This document shows, piece by piece, positions 35,401 to 49,218 of a DNA stretch of 64,000 bases. Source of the stretch: Liolophura sinensis. Lineage: Eukaryota; Mollusca; Polyplacophora; Chitonida; Chitonidae. Where the stretch lies: contig NC_088303.1 in NCBI RefSeq assembly GCF_032854445.1, forward strand, positions 17,985,501 to 18,049,500. The letters run 5' to 3'. The first letter of the stretch is position 1; each line of letters opens with the position of its first letter. The translations under genes were made by a program, and so were the position numbers. The notes beneath the pieces are model-generated. The model was not told the DNA's origin, made no database searches, and was given only the letters and a program-made list of their open reading frames with translations.

Positions 35401-38400
35401 CTCTCGTATAAGCGTCAGGATAATCCACATCAAGCATCTAGGAACTCTCTCATACACATTCCTCCCACCTTCTGACACTCATATCAGTGTCCGCATAATC
35501 CGCATCAAGCATCTAGAACTCTCGTACACATTCCTCCCACCTTCCGACACTCATATAAGCTTCAGGATAATCCACATTAAGCATCTAGAACTCTCTCATA
35601 CACATTCCTCCCACCTTCCGACACTCATATAAGCGTCCGTATACTCCACATCAAGCATCTTGGAACTCTCTCATACACATTCCTCCCACCTTCCGACACT
35701 CATATAAGCTTCAGGATAATCCACATCAAGCATCTAGGCACTCTCTCATACCGATTCCTCCCACCTTTCGACACTCATATCAGCGTCCGCATAATCCACA
35801 TCAAGCATATAGGAACTCTCTCGTACAGTTCCTCCCACCTTCCGACACTCATATAAGCTTCAAGAAAATCTACATCAAGCATCTAGGAACTCTCTCGTGC
35901 AGATTCCTCCCGCCTTCCAACACTCATATAAGCTTCAGGAAAATCCACATCAAGCATCTAGGAACTCTCTCATACACATTCCTCCCACCTTACGACACTC
36001 ATATCAGCGTACGCATAATCCACAATAAGCATCTAGGAACTCTCTCGTACACATTCCTCCCACCTTACGACACTCATATCAGCGTACGCATAATCCACAT
36101 CAAGCATCTAGGAACTCTCTCGTACAGATTCCTCCCACCTTTCGACACTCATACAAGCGTCAGGAAAATCCACATCAAGCATCTAGGAACTCTCTCGTAC
36201 AGATCCCTCCCACCTTCCGATACTCATATAAGCTTCAGGAAAATCCACATCAAGCATCTAGGAACTCTCTCGTACAGATTCCTCCCACCCTCCAACACTC
36301 ATATAAGCGTCAGGATAATCCACATCAAGCATCTAGGAACTCTATCATACACATTCCTCCCACCGTTCGACACTTATATCAGTGTCCGCATAATCCACAT
36401 CAAGCATCCAGGAACTCTCTCGTGCAGATTCCTCCCACCTTCCGACACTCATGTAAGCTTCAAGATAATCCACATCAGGCATCAAGGAACTCTCTCATAC
36501 AGATTCCTCTTACCTTCCAACACTCATATAAGCTTCAGGATAATCCACATCAAGCATCTAGGAACTCTCTCGTACAGATCCCTCCCACCTTCCCATACTC
36601 ATATAAGCTTCAGGATAATCCACATCAGGCATCTAGGAACTCTCTCGTACAGATTCTTCCCACCTTCCGACATTCATATAAGCGTCAGGATAATCCACAT
36701 CAGGCATCTAGGAACTCTCTCGTACAGATTCCTCCCACCTTCCGACATTCATATAAGGGTCAGGATAATCCACATCAGGCATCTAGGAACTCTCTCGTAC
36801 AGATCCCTCCCACCTTCCGACACTCATATAAGCGTCAGGATAATCCACATCAAGCATCTAGGAACTCTATCATACACATTCCTCCCACCGTTCGACACTC
36901 ATATCAGTGTCCGCATAATCCACATCAAGCATCTAGGAACTCTCGTACACATTCCTCCCACCTTCCGACACTCATATAAGCTTCAGGATAATCCACATTA
37001 AGCATCTAGAACTCTCTCATACACATTCCTCCCACCTTCCGACACTCATATCAGCGTCCGTATACTCCACATCAAGCATCTAGGAACTCTCTCATACCGA
37101 TTCCTCCCACCTTCCGACACTCATATCAGCGTCCGCATAATCCACATCAAGCATATAGGAACTCTCTCGTACAGTTCCTCCCACCTTCCGACACTCATAT
37201 AAGCTTCAAGAAAATCTACATCAAGCATCTAGGAACTCTCTCCTACAGATTCCTCCCACCTTCCGACACTCATATAAGCGTCAGGATAATCCACATCAAG
37301 CATCTAGGAACTCTCTCATACGCATTCCTCCCACCTTCTGACACTCATATAAGCTTCAGGAAAATCTACACCAAGCATCTAGGAACTCTCTCATACACAT
37401 TCCTCCCACCTTCCGACACTCATATCAGCATCCACATAATCCACATTAAACATGTAAGAACTCTCTCATACAGATCCCTCCCACCTCGTTCCGGCTCTAA
37501 TATAAGCGTCCGAATAATCCAAATCAAGCACCAAGGAACTCTTTCGTACAGATCCCTCTCACCTTCTGACACTCATATAAGCGTCAGGATAATTCACATC
37601 AAGCATCTAGGAACTCTCTCATACACATTCCTCCCACCTTCTGACACTCATATAAGCTTCAGGAAAATCTACACCAAGCATCTAGGAACTTTCTCGTACA
37701 GATTCCTCCCACCTTCCAACACTCATATAAGCTTCAGGATAATCCACATCAAGCATCTAGGCACTCTCTCATACCGATTCTTCCCACCTTCCGACACTTA
37801 CATCAGTGTCCGCATAATCCACATCAAGCATCCAGGAACTCTCTCGAGCAGATTCCTCCCACCTTCCGACACTCATGTAAGCTTCAAGATAATCCACATC
37901 AGGCATCAAGGAACTCTCTCATACAGATTCCTCTTACCTTCCAACACTCATATAAGCTTCAGGATAATCCACATCAAGCATCTAGGAACTCTCTCGTACA
38001 GATCCCTCCCACCTTCCCATACTCATATAAGCTTCAGGATAATCCACATCAGGCATCTAGGAACTCTCTCGTACAGATTCTTCCCACCTTCCGACATTCA
38101 TATAAGCGTCAGGATAATCCACATCAGGCATCTAGGAACTCTCTCGTACAGATTCCTCCCACCTTCCGACATTCATATAAGCGTCAGGATAATCCACATC
38201 AGGCATCTTGGAACTCTCTCGTACAGATCCCTCCCACCTTCCGACACTCATATAAGCGTCAGGATAATCCACATCAAGCATCTAGGAACTCTCGTACACA
38301 TTCCTCCCACCTTCCGACACTCATATAAGCTTCAGGATAATCCACATTAAGCATCTAGAACTCTCTCATACACATTCCTCCCACCTTCCGACACTCATAT

Positions 38401-41400
38401 CAGCGTCCGTATACTCCACATCAAGCATCTAGGAACTCTCTCATACCGATTCCTCCCACCTTCCGACACTCATATCAGCGTCCGCATAATCCACATCAAG
38501 CATATAGGAACTCTCTCGTACAGTTCCTCCCACCTTCCGACACTCATATAAGCTTCAAGAAAATCTACATCAAGCATCTAGGAACTCTCTCCTACAGATT
38601 CCTCCCACCTTCCGACACTCATATAAGCGTCAGGATAATCCACATCAAGCATCTAGGAACTCTCTCATACACATTCCTCCCACCTTCTGACACTCATATA
38701 AGCTTCAGGAAAATCTACACCAAGCATCTAGGAACTTTCTCGTACGGATTCCTCCCACCTTCCAACACTCATATAAGCTTCAGGATAATCCACATCAAGC
38801 ATCTAGGCACTCTCTCATACCGATTCTTCCCACCTTCCGACACTTACATCAGTGTCCGCATAATCCACATCAAGCATCCAGGAACTCTCTCGTGCAGATT
38901 CCTCCCACCTTCCGACACTCATGTAAGCTTCAAGATAATCCACATCAGGCATCAAGGAACTCTCTCATACAGATTCCTCTTACCTTCCAACACTCATATA
39001 AGCTTCAGGATAATCCACATCAAGCATCTGGGAACTCTCTCGTACAGATCCCTCCCACCTTCCCATACTCATATAAGCTTCAGGATAATCCACATCAGGC
39101 ATCTAGGAACTCTCTCGTACAGATTCTTCCCACCTTCCGACATTCATATAAGCGTCAGGATAATCCACATCAGGCATCTAGGAACTCTCTCGTACAGATT
39201 CCTCCCACCTTCCGACATTCATATAAGCGTCAGGATAATCCACATCAGGCATCTTGGAACTCTCTCGTACAGATCCCTCCCACCTTCCGACACTCATATA
39301 AGCGTCAGGATATTCCACATCAAGCATCTAGGAACTCTCGTACACATTCCTCCCACCTTCCGACACTCATATAAGCTTCAGGATAATCCACATTAAGCAT
39401 CTAGAACTCTCTCATACACATTCCTCCCACCTTCCGACACTCATATCAGCGTCCGTATACTCCACATCAAGCATCTAGGAACTCTCTCATACCGATTCCT
39501 CCCACCTTCCGACACTCATATCAGCGTCCGCATAATCCACATCAAGCATATAGGAACTCTCTCGTACAGTTCCTCCCACCTTCCGACACTCATATAAGCT
39601 TCAAGAAAATCTACATCAAGCATCTAGGAACTCTCTCCTACAGATTCCTCCCACCTTCTGACACTCATATAAGCGTCAGGATAATCCACATCAAGCATCT
39701 AGGAACTCTATCATACACATTCCTCCCACCGTTCGACACTCATATCAGTGTCCGCATAATCCACATCAAGCATCTAGGAACTCTCGTACACATTCCTCCC
39801 ACCTTCCGACACTCATATAAGCTTCAGGATAATCCACATTAAGCATCTAGAACTCTCTCATACACATTCCTCCCACCTTCCGACACTCATATCAGCGTCC
39901 GTATACTCCACATCAAGCATCTAGGAACTCTCTCATACCGATTCCTCCCACCTTCCGACACTCATATCAGCGTCCGCATAATCCACATCAAGCATATAGG
40001 AACTCTCTCGTACAGTTCCTCCCACCTTCCGACACTCATATAAGCTTCAAGAAAATCTACATCAAGCATCTAGGAACTCTCTCCTACAGATTCCTCCCAC
40101 CTTCCGACACTCATATAAGCGTCAGGATAATCCACATCAAGCATCTAGGAACTCTCTCATACGCATTCCTCCCACCTTCTGACACTCATATAAGCTTCAG
40201 GAAAATCTACACCAAGCATCTAGGAACTCTCTCATACACATTCCTCCCACCTTCCGACACTCATATCAGCATCCACATAATCCACATTAAACATGTAAGA
40301 ACTCTCTCATACAGATCCCTCCCACCTCGTTCCGGCTCTAATATAAGCGTCCGAATAATCCAAATCAAGCACCAAGGAACTCTTTCGTACAGATCCCTCT
40401 CACCTTCTGACACTCATATAAGCGTCAGGATAATTCACATCAAGCATCTAGGAACTCTCTCATACACATTCCTCCCACCTTCTGACACTCATATAAGCTT
40501 CAGGAAAATCTACACCAAGCATCTAGGAACTTTCTCGTACAGATTCCTCCCACCTTCCAACACTCATATAAGCTTCAGGATAATCCACATCAAGCATCTA
40601 GGCACTCTCTCATACCGATTCTTCCCACCTTCCGACACTTACATCAGTGTCCGCATAATCCACATCAAGCATCCAGGAACTCTCTCGAGCAGATTCCTCC
40701 CACCTTCCGACACTCATGTAAGCTTCAAGATAATCCACATCAGGCATCAAGGAACTCTCTCATACAGATTCCTCTTACCTTCCAACACTCATATAAGCTT
40801 CAGGATAATCCACATCAAGCATCTAGGAACTCTCTCGTACAGATCCCTCCCACCTTCCCATACTCATATAAGCTTCAGGATAATCCACATCAGGCATCTA
40901 GGAACTCTCTCGTACAGATTCTTCCCACCTTCCGACATTCATATAAGCGTCAGGATAATCCACATCAGGCATCTAGGAACTCTCTCGTACAGATTCCTCC
41001 CACCTTCCGACATTCATATAAGCGTCAGGATAATCCACATCAGGCATCTTGGAACTCTCTCGTACAGATCCCTCCCACCTTCCGACACTCATATAAGCGT
41101 CAGGATAATCCACATCAAGCATCTAGGAACTCTCGTACACATTCCTCCCACCTTCCGACACTCATATAAGCTTCAGGATAATCCACATTAAGCATCTAGA
41201 ACTCTCTCATACACATTCCTCCCACCTTCCGACACTCATATCAGCGTCCGTATACTCCACATCAAGCATCTAGGAACTCTCTCATACCGATTCCTCCCAC
41301 CTTCCGACACTCATATCAGCGTCCGCATAATCCACATCAAGCATATAGGAACTCTCTCGTACAGTTCCTCCCACCTTCCGACACTCATATAAGCTTCAAG

Positions 41401-44400
41401 AAAATCTACATCAAGCATCTAGGAACTCTCTCCTACAGATTCCTCCCACCTTCCGACACTCATATAAGCGTCAGGATAATCCACATCAAGCATCTAGGAA
41501 CTCTCTCATACACATTCCTCCCACCTTCTGACACTCATATAAGCTTCAGGAAAATCTACACCAAGCATCTAGGAACTTTCTCGTACGGATTCCTCCCACC
41601 TTCCAACACTCATATAAGCTTCAGGATAATCCACATCAAGCATCTAGGCACTCTCTCATACCGATTCTTCCCACCTTCCGACACTTACATCAGTGTCCGC
41701 ATAATCCACATCAAGCATCCAGGAACTCTCTCGTGCAGATTCCTCCCACCTTCCGACACTCATGTAAGCTTCAAGATAATCCACATCAGGCATCAAGGAA
41801 CTCTCTCATACAGATTCCTCTTACCTTCCAACACTCATATAAGCTTCAGGATAATCCACATCAAGCATCTGGGAACTCTCTCGTACAGATCCCTCCCACC
41901 TTCCCATACTCATATAAGCTTCAGGATAATCCACATCAGGCATCTAGGAACTCTCTCGTACAGATTCTTCCCACCTTCCGACATTCATATAAGCGTCAGG
42001 ATAATCCACATCAGGCATCTAGGAACTCTCTCGTACAGATTCCTCCCACCTTCCGACATTCATATAAGCGTCAGGATAATCCACATCAGGCATCTTGGAA
42101 CTCTCTCGTACAGATCCCTCCCACCTTCCGACACTCATATAAGCGTCAGGATATTCCACATCAAGCATCTAGGAACTCTCGTACACATTCCTCCCACCTT
42201 CCGACACTCATATAAGCTTCAGGATAATCCACATTAAGCATCTAGAACTCTCTCATACACATTCCTCCCACCTTCCGACACTCATATCAGCGTCCGTATA
42301 CTCCACATCAAGCATCTAGGAACTCTCTCATACCGATTCCTCCCACCTTCCGACACTCATATCAGCGTCCGCATAATCCACATCAAGCATATAGGAACTC
42401 TCTCGTACAGTTCCTCCCACCTTCCGACACTCATATAAGCTTCAAGAAAATCTACATCAAGCATCTAGGAACTCTCTCCTACAGATTCCTCCCACCTTCT
42501 GACACTCATATAAGCGTCAGGATAATCCACATCAAGCATCTAGGAACTCTATCATACACATTCCTCCCACCTTCTGACACTCATATAAGCTTCAGGATAA
42601 TCCACATCAAGCATCTAGGAACTCTCTCATACACATTCCTCCCACCTTCTGACACTCATATAAGCTTCAGGAAAATCTACACCAAGCATCTAGGAACTTT
42701 CTCATACACATTCCTCCCACCTTCCGACACTCATATCAGCATCCACATAATCCACATTAAGCATGTAAGAACTCTCTCATACAGATCCCTCCCACCTCGT
42801 TCCGGCTCTAATATAAGCGTCCGAATAATCCAAATCAAGCACCAAGGAACTCTTTCGTACAGATCCCTCTCACCTTCTGACACTCATATAAGCGTCAGGA
42901 TAATTCACATCAAGCATCTAGGAACTCTCTCATACACATTCCTCCCACCTTCTGACACTCATATAAGCTTCAGGAAAATCTACACCAAGCATCTAGGAAC
43001 TTTCTCGTACGGATTCCTCCCACCTTCCAACACTCATATAAGCTTCAGGATAATCCACATCAAGCATCTAGGCACTCTCTCATACCGATTCTTCCCACCT
43101 TCCGACACTTACATCAGTGTCCGCATAATCCACATCAAGCATCCAGGAACTCTCTCGTGCAGATTCCTCCCACCTTCCGACACTCATGTAAGCTTCAAGA
43201 TAATCCACATCAGGCATCAAGGAACTCTCTCATACAGATTCCTCTTACCTTCCAACACTCATATAAGCTTCAGGATAATCCACATCAAGCATCTGGGAAC
43301 TCTCTCGTACAGATCCCTCCCACCTTCCCATACTCATATAAGCTTCAGGATAATCCACATCAGGCATCTAGGAACTCTCTTGTACAGATTCTTCCCACCT
43401 TCCGACATTCATATAAGCGTCAGGATAATCCACATCAGGCATCTAGGAACTCTCTCGTACAGATTCCTCCCACCTTCCGACATTCATATAAGCGTCAGGA
43501 TAATCCACATCAGGCATCTTGGAACTCTCTCGTACAGATCCCTCCCACCTTCCGACACTCATATAAGCGTCAGGATAATCCACATCAAGCATCTAGGAAC
43601 TCTATCATACACATTCCTCCCACCGTTCGACACTCATATCAGTGTCCGCATAATCCACATCAAGCATCTAGGAACTCTCGTACACATTCCTCCCACCTTC
43701 CGACACTCATATAAGCTTCAGGATAATCCACATTAAGCATTTAGAACTCTCTCATACACATTCCTCCCACCTTCCGACACTCATATCAGCGTCCGTATAC
43801 TCCACATCAAGCATCTAGGAACTCTCTCATACCGATTCCTCCCACCTTCCGACACTCATATCAGCGTCCGCATAATCCACATCAAGCATATAGGAACTCT
43901 CTCGTACAGTTCCTCCCACCTTCCGACACTCATATAAGCTTCAAGAAAATCTACATCAAGCATCTAGGAACTCTCTCCTACAGATTCCTCCCACCTTCCG
44001 ACACTCATATAAGCGTCAGGATAATCCACATCAAGCATCTAGGAACTTTCTCATACACATTCCTCCCACCTTCCGACACTCATATCAGCATCCACATAAT
44101 CCACATTAAGCATGTAACAACTCTCTCATACAGATCCCTCCCACCTCGTTCCGGCTCTAATATAAGCGTCCGAATAATCCAAATCAAGCACCAAGGGACT
44201 CTTTCGTACAGATCCCTCTCACCTTCTGACACTCATATAAGCGTCAGGATAATTCACATCAAGCATCTAGGAACGCTCTCATACACATTCCTCCCACCTT
44301 CTGACACTCATATAAGCTTCAGGAAAATCTACACCAAGCATCTAGGCACTCTCTCATACCGATTCTTCCCACCTTCCGACACTCATATCAGCGTCCGCAT

Positions 44401-45540
44401 AATCCACATTAAGCATCTAGGAACTCTCTCGTACAGATCCCTCCCACCTCGTTCCGGCTCTAATAGAAGCGTCCGGATAATCCAAATCAAGCATCTAGGA
44501 GCTCTCTTGTACAGTTCCTCCCACCTTCCGACACTCATGTAAGCTTCAAGATAATCCACATCAGGCATCAAGGAACTCTCTCATACAGATTCCTCTTACC
44601 TTCCAACACTCATATAAGCTTCAGGAAAATCCACATCAAGCATCTAGGAACTCTCTCATACACATTCCTTCCACCTTCCGACACTCATATAAGCTTCAGG
44701 ATAATCCACATCAGGCATCTAGGAACTTTCTCGTACAGATTCCTCCCACTTTCCGACATTCATATAAGCATCAGGATAATCCACATCAGGCATCTAGGAA
44801 CTCTCTCGTACAGATTCCTCCCACCTTCCGACATTCATATAAGCGTCAGGATAATCCACATCAGGCATCTAGGAACTCTTTCGTACAGTTCCTCCCACCT
44901 TCCGACACTCATATAAGCTTCAGGATAATCAACATCAGGCATCTAGGAACTCTCTCGTACACATTCCTCACACCTTCCGACATTCATATAAGCGTCAGGA
45001 TAATCCACATCAAGCATCTAGGAACTCTCTCATACAGATCCCTCCCACCTTCCGACACTCGTATAAGCTTCAGGATAATCCACATCAGGCATCAAGGAAC
45101 TCTCTCGTACACATCCCTCCCACCTTCCGACACTAATGTAAGCTTCAGGATAATCCACATCAAGCATCTAGGCACTCTCTCATACCGATTCCTCCCACCT
45201 TCCGACACTCATATTAGCGTCCGCATAATCCACATGAAGCATCTAGGAACTCTCTCGTACAGATCCCTCCCACCCTCCGACACTCATGTAAGCTTCAAGA
45301 TAATCCACATCAGGCATCAAGGAACTCTCTCATACAGATTCCTCTTACCTTCCAACACTCATATAAGCTTCAGGATAATCCACATCAAGCATCTAGGAAC
45401 TCTCTCATACAGATTCCTCTTACCTTCCAACACTCATATAAGCTTCAGGATAATCCACATGAAGCATCTAGGAACTCTCTCGTACAGATCCCTCCCACCT
45501 TCCGATACTCATATAAGCTTCAGGATAATCCACATCAAAC
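35401..45540 (+). repeat. 75-bp minisatellite, about 135 copies, higher-order structure
   Basis: The unit is CTCATATAAGCGTCAGGATA, then ATCCACATCAAGCATCTAGG, then AACTCTCTCGTACAGATTCC, then TCCCACCTTCCGACA (75 bp). Variants alternate, for example AAGCTTCAGG, CAGCGTCCGC and CATACACATT. Some units are 71-74 bp, such as those with AACTCTCGTACAC in place of the longer form. Because 75 is divisible by three and stops are rare in two plus frames, frames up to 185 codons arise with a 25-residue repeat ending QASRNSL. No signal peptide, splice site or stable frame supports a real protein. Variant order is duplicated in blocks (see the 2,841-bp entry). Confidence 0.97.
36820..42501 (+). repeat. 2,841-bp higher-order unit, two tandem near-identical copies
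   Basis: Rare variant monomers recur exactly 2,841 bp apart. CTCGTTCCGGCTCTAATATA occurs at about 37488 and 40329. CTCGAGCAGATTCC occurs near 37852 and 40693. The ATGTAAGCTTCAAG variant occurs at 37875/40716 and 38921/41762. The unit spans about 38 monomers. Similarity starts near 36820, continues to about 39660, and repeats to about 42501. A third, internally shortened version follows to about 44 kb. Near-identity means a recent duplication or an assembly artefact. Confidence 0.85.
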
Positions 45541-47592
45541 TCCACTAGCCAGCATAATAGTGTGATCCAGTCCCAATGACGCCCCTTCAGCCAACATAAC
45601 TGTGTGATCCAGACCCCAAGATATTCCTTTAACCAACATAATTGTCTGATCCAGACCCTTAGACACTTCTCTAGCCAGCATAATAGTCTGACCCAGACCC
45701 AAAGACACTCATCCAGCCAAAATAAGTCTGATCCAGGCCCCAAGACATTCCTCTAGCCAACATAATTGTCTGACCTAGACCCCAAAACACTCCTTCAGTC
45801 AACATAAATGTCTGATTCATATCCAAAATACTCCACTGGCCAGCATAAGTCTGATCCAGTCCCAATGACGGCCTTCCAGCCAACATGATAGTTTCATCCA
45901 GACCCACGTTGGCCCTTCAGCCGATGTAACTGTCTGACTCAGACCCCAAGACATTCCTTTAGCAAATATAATTGTCTGATCCAGACCCCAAGACACTTCT
46001 CTAGCCAAGATAATAGTCTGATCCAGACCCCAAGACACTTCTCTAGCCAAGATAATAGTCTGATCCAGACCTCAAGACACTTCTCTAGCCAAGATAATAG
46101 TCTGATCCAGACCTCAAGACACTTCTCTAGCCAAGATAATAGTCTGATCCAGACCCCAAGACACTTCTCTAGCCACAATAATAGTATGATCCAGACCTCA
46201 AGACACTTCTCTAGCCAAGATAATAGTCTAATCCACACTTCTCTAGCCAAGATAATACTCTGATTCAGACCCTAAGACACTTCTCTAGCCAACATAATAC
46301 TCTGATCCAGACCCCTACACTCCTCCAGCCAATATACAAGTCTGATCCATACCTCCAGACACTCCTCTAGCCAACATAACTGGCTGATCCAGACCCTAAG
46401 ACATTCCTACAGCCAGAATAATTGTCTGATTCAGACCACAAGACACTCCTTCAGTCAACATGATTGCCTGATCCTGACCCAAAATACTCCACTAGCCAAC
46501 ATATTAGTCTGATTCAGACCCAAGGACACTCCTCCATCCAATATGATTGTCTCATACCGACACAAAGACTCACCTCCAACTAACACATTTGTCTGATCGA
46601 GACACCAACAGCCAACATAACTATGTGATCCAAACCACAAGACACTCCTCCAACCAACATAACTGGCTGGTCCAGACCTGAGACATTCCTCTAGCCAACA
46701 TAAATATCTGATTCAGGCTCCAAGACACTCTTCCAGCCAACATAACTATCTGATCCAGACCCAAAATACTCATTCAGCCAACATAACTGTCTGATCCAGA
46801 CCCCAAGACACTCTTCCAGCCAACATAACTGGCTGATACAGACCCCAAGACACTAATCCAGCCAACATAATTGGCTGATCCAGACCCCAAGATGCTCTTC
46901 CAGCCAACATAACTCTCTGATCTCAACACCAAGACACTCCTTAAACCAACATAACTGTCTGATCCAGACCCCAAGACACTCTTCCAGCCAACATAACTCT
47001 CTGATCTCAACACCAAGACACTTCTTAAACCAACATAACTGTCTGATCCAGAGCCAAAGACACTCCTCCAGCCAACATAACTGGCTGATCCAGGCCCCAA
47101 GACACTCCTCCAGCCAACATAACTGGCTGATCCAGACCCCAAGACACTCCTCCAGCCAACATAACTGGCTGATCCAGACCACAAGACACTCCTTCAGCCA
47201 ACATAACTGTGTGATCCAGACCCCACGATATTCCTTTACCCAACATAATTGTCTGATTCAGACCCCCAAGACCCTTGTCTAGCCATCATAATAGTCTGAC
47301 CCAGACCCAACGACACTTATCCAGCCAAAATAAGTCTGATTCAGACCCCAAGACATTCCTCTAGCCAGCATAATAGTCTGACCTAGACCCCAAGCCTGAT
47401 CCAGACCCAATGTTGACCCTTCAGCTGATGTAACTGTCTGACCCAGACCCAGACCTCTGGCCAACAAAAATGTCTGATCCAGGCCCCAACACACTCTTCC
47501 AGCCAACATAATTGTCTGATCCAGACACTGAGACACTCATCCAGCCAACATAATTGTCTGACCCTAACCCAAAGACACTACTCCAGTACCCC
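45541..47592 (-). repeat. 42-bp minisatellite, about 48 copies
   Basis: The unit, plus strand, is GATAATAGTCTGATCCAGAC followed by CTCAAGACACTTCTCTAGCC and AA (42 bp). The cleanest copies are at 45990-46220 and 47060-47190; others vary. All three minus frames are largely stop-free and give 14-residue repeats such as LLSWLEKCLEVWIR. I regard these as by-products of a 42-bp unit. The array begins directly where the 75-bp array ends. Confidence 0.95.
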
Positions 47593-48640
47593 AGTATCTT
47601 AAAAGCACCCATAAACTGAGAAAAGCAGTAACAAGAAAATACCACGTTCTAAGTGCCTATGCCATGAATTGGAAAGACTGGCAAATAATCTGTTCTTCGC
47701 CAGTAATCTGACACTTTTCTGTGATGTGTACACTAATGCCAACCAAAACCGCAACAGACACAAAACAAGAGAAGGTTTCTTCAAATGTAATACATCAGCA
47801 TAATATTCACTGCTCTTTGTGATTTAATACATCAGTACATAATCATGGCTAGCAGGCACATCAAACTGCCAGAAAGACATCACATGAATGATAAGAGAAT
47901 AAAAGCACTTATGATGCTTGATGGTTTTACTCTGGTTACAAATACATTGGGAGTCATTCGATGGAAACACATCTATCTACACCAATGAACAATGCAGGTG
48001 CGATCAAAGTTCAGGCTTACATGTGCAACGAAACCCACCAAAACAATGCAGGCCATCAACATTACAAACAGCTGATATATATACATCATTAAGTAATGAT
48101 GATTTCAAACTAACTACTACGGTCTTTAAGACGCAAAGTGGTTTTACTTGACAACCAAAATAATATAACAAGGTACTGGGAAGCAGGTTGGATTTAAAAG
48201 TGAAATTCAGTGGACTGAGGGGTTATATAATCAACACACGTATTTTATAATCAATGAATAATCAATGCTCATGCATGGTCACAGCCACCTTATGGTATGT
48301 GAAGACGTTTGAATGTTTGAACACACTCATTGATAGTAAACAGGTATTTACATACATCCTGATGTGGTAAACCATTTAACATCCCTGAGACCAATTTCAC
48401 AAAAAAAGATTTCAGTCATTTTCCTTTCTGGGAGTTGAAACTGTGATCACAGAACAAGTGGGTTGTGAAGATAATTCTTTCATGACTGTAATTTCTGGTA
48501 CAATTAACTTGAAGGATACATGAAATGCTTTGGTTTATTTCTTAATGTGCAGATTATGATGTGTATATGTGTACATATAATAGTACAAACAAATTTTTCA
48601 ACTTTCACTTTGGGGAGTAAAAAAGGCTTCAAAGTACAGT
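47593..48640. other. non-coding DNA
   Basis: Unique AT-rich sequence with short frames only. It includes AATAAA on the minus strand at 48534-48539, a distal candidate poly(A) signal for the gene to the right. Confidence 0.45.
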
Positions 48641-48920
48641 TTTCTTCAGGCCCCAGCGGTCAGCCTGGAAATTAAGTAGTTTGCAGCAATGATGACAATG
48701 ATGACCCCTGTGTTAAAAAAAGCTCAGCAGGGAATGGACCAAATAGGATGCAGAGCAGAACGAATGGGGGTCAGTGTAAGGGCGTGGCAGGGGCGCTAAG
48801 CTTGGCTAGAAGAAGCCATGCAGTAAATATGTGCATGTCACCTTGCCCACACTGTAGCCACACGACTCACCTGGCTCTGGCACTTCAGGGGTGTTCACTG
48901 AGTGCTGAGCAAGATCAACA
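48640..48920. promoter_or_regulatory. GC-balanced island in 3' flank of the coiled-coil gene
   Basis: This block is richer in GC than its flanks, with no frame and no repeat signature. It lies within about 600 bp downstream of the coiled-coil gene's stop codon, so it could be 3' UTR or a regulatory element. Confidence 0.2.
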
Positions 48921-49100
48921 ATGACATAATTTCCCAAAAAATTTAAACCTTGACGGAAAATATGCATAATAGAGAGGGGTAATTAACAGATACAAAAATA
49001 TCCCTAAAATGAAATTTTTTTAACGAAAATTCTGGGGCATTATTTTCTTCATTTGGCATAGAAACATAATCTTTGTTTTAGAGTTCCTTATCATGTATCC

Positions 49101-49106
49101 TTTAAT
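49101..49106 (-). terminator. candidate poly(A) signal ATTAAA
   Basis: On the minus strand ATTAAA lies about 112 bp beyond the stop codon of the coiled-coil gene. ATTAAA is the commonest variant of the canonical signal. A canonical AATAAA lies further on at 48534-48539. The choice between them cannot be made from sequence alone. Confidence 0.4.
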
Positions 49107-49218
49107 GATTACACTTTAGCCAAAGATCTCTTGGTGGAATGGACCTGTTATGTGGTCATATACATGTATTACCATCTAAGGTCTATCTCTTTGGAGCATG
49201 AATACCCAAGCACTCATT

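Noticed and set aside
36422-36979. 185-codon plus-strand frame with 25-residue repeats (also at 38892, 41733 and 43157)
   Set aside because: It lies wholly in the 75-bp minisatellite. It arises because the unit is divisible by three, other frames are open too, and units of 71-74 bp break it. There is no promoter, splice site or unique domain.
46774-47184. 136-codon minus-strand Gly/Ser/Val-rich frame and its overlapping neighbours
   Set aside because: All three minus frames of the 42-bp array are open over the same DNA, so none is preferred. Better explained by the unit length.
35401-47592. CRISPR array
   Set aside because: Eukaryotic context. Units are contiguous variants of one another with no unique spacers between constant repeats.
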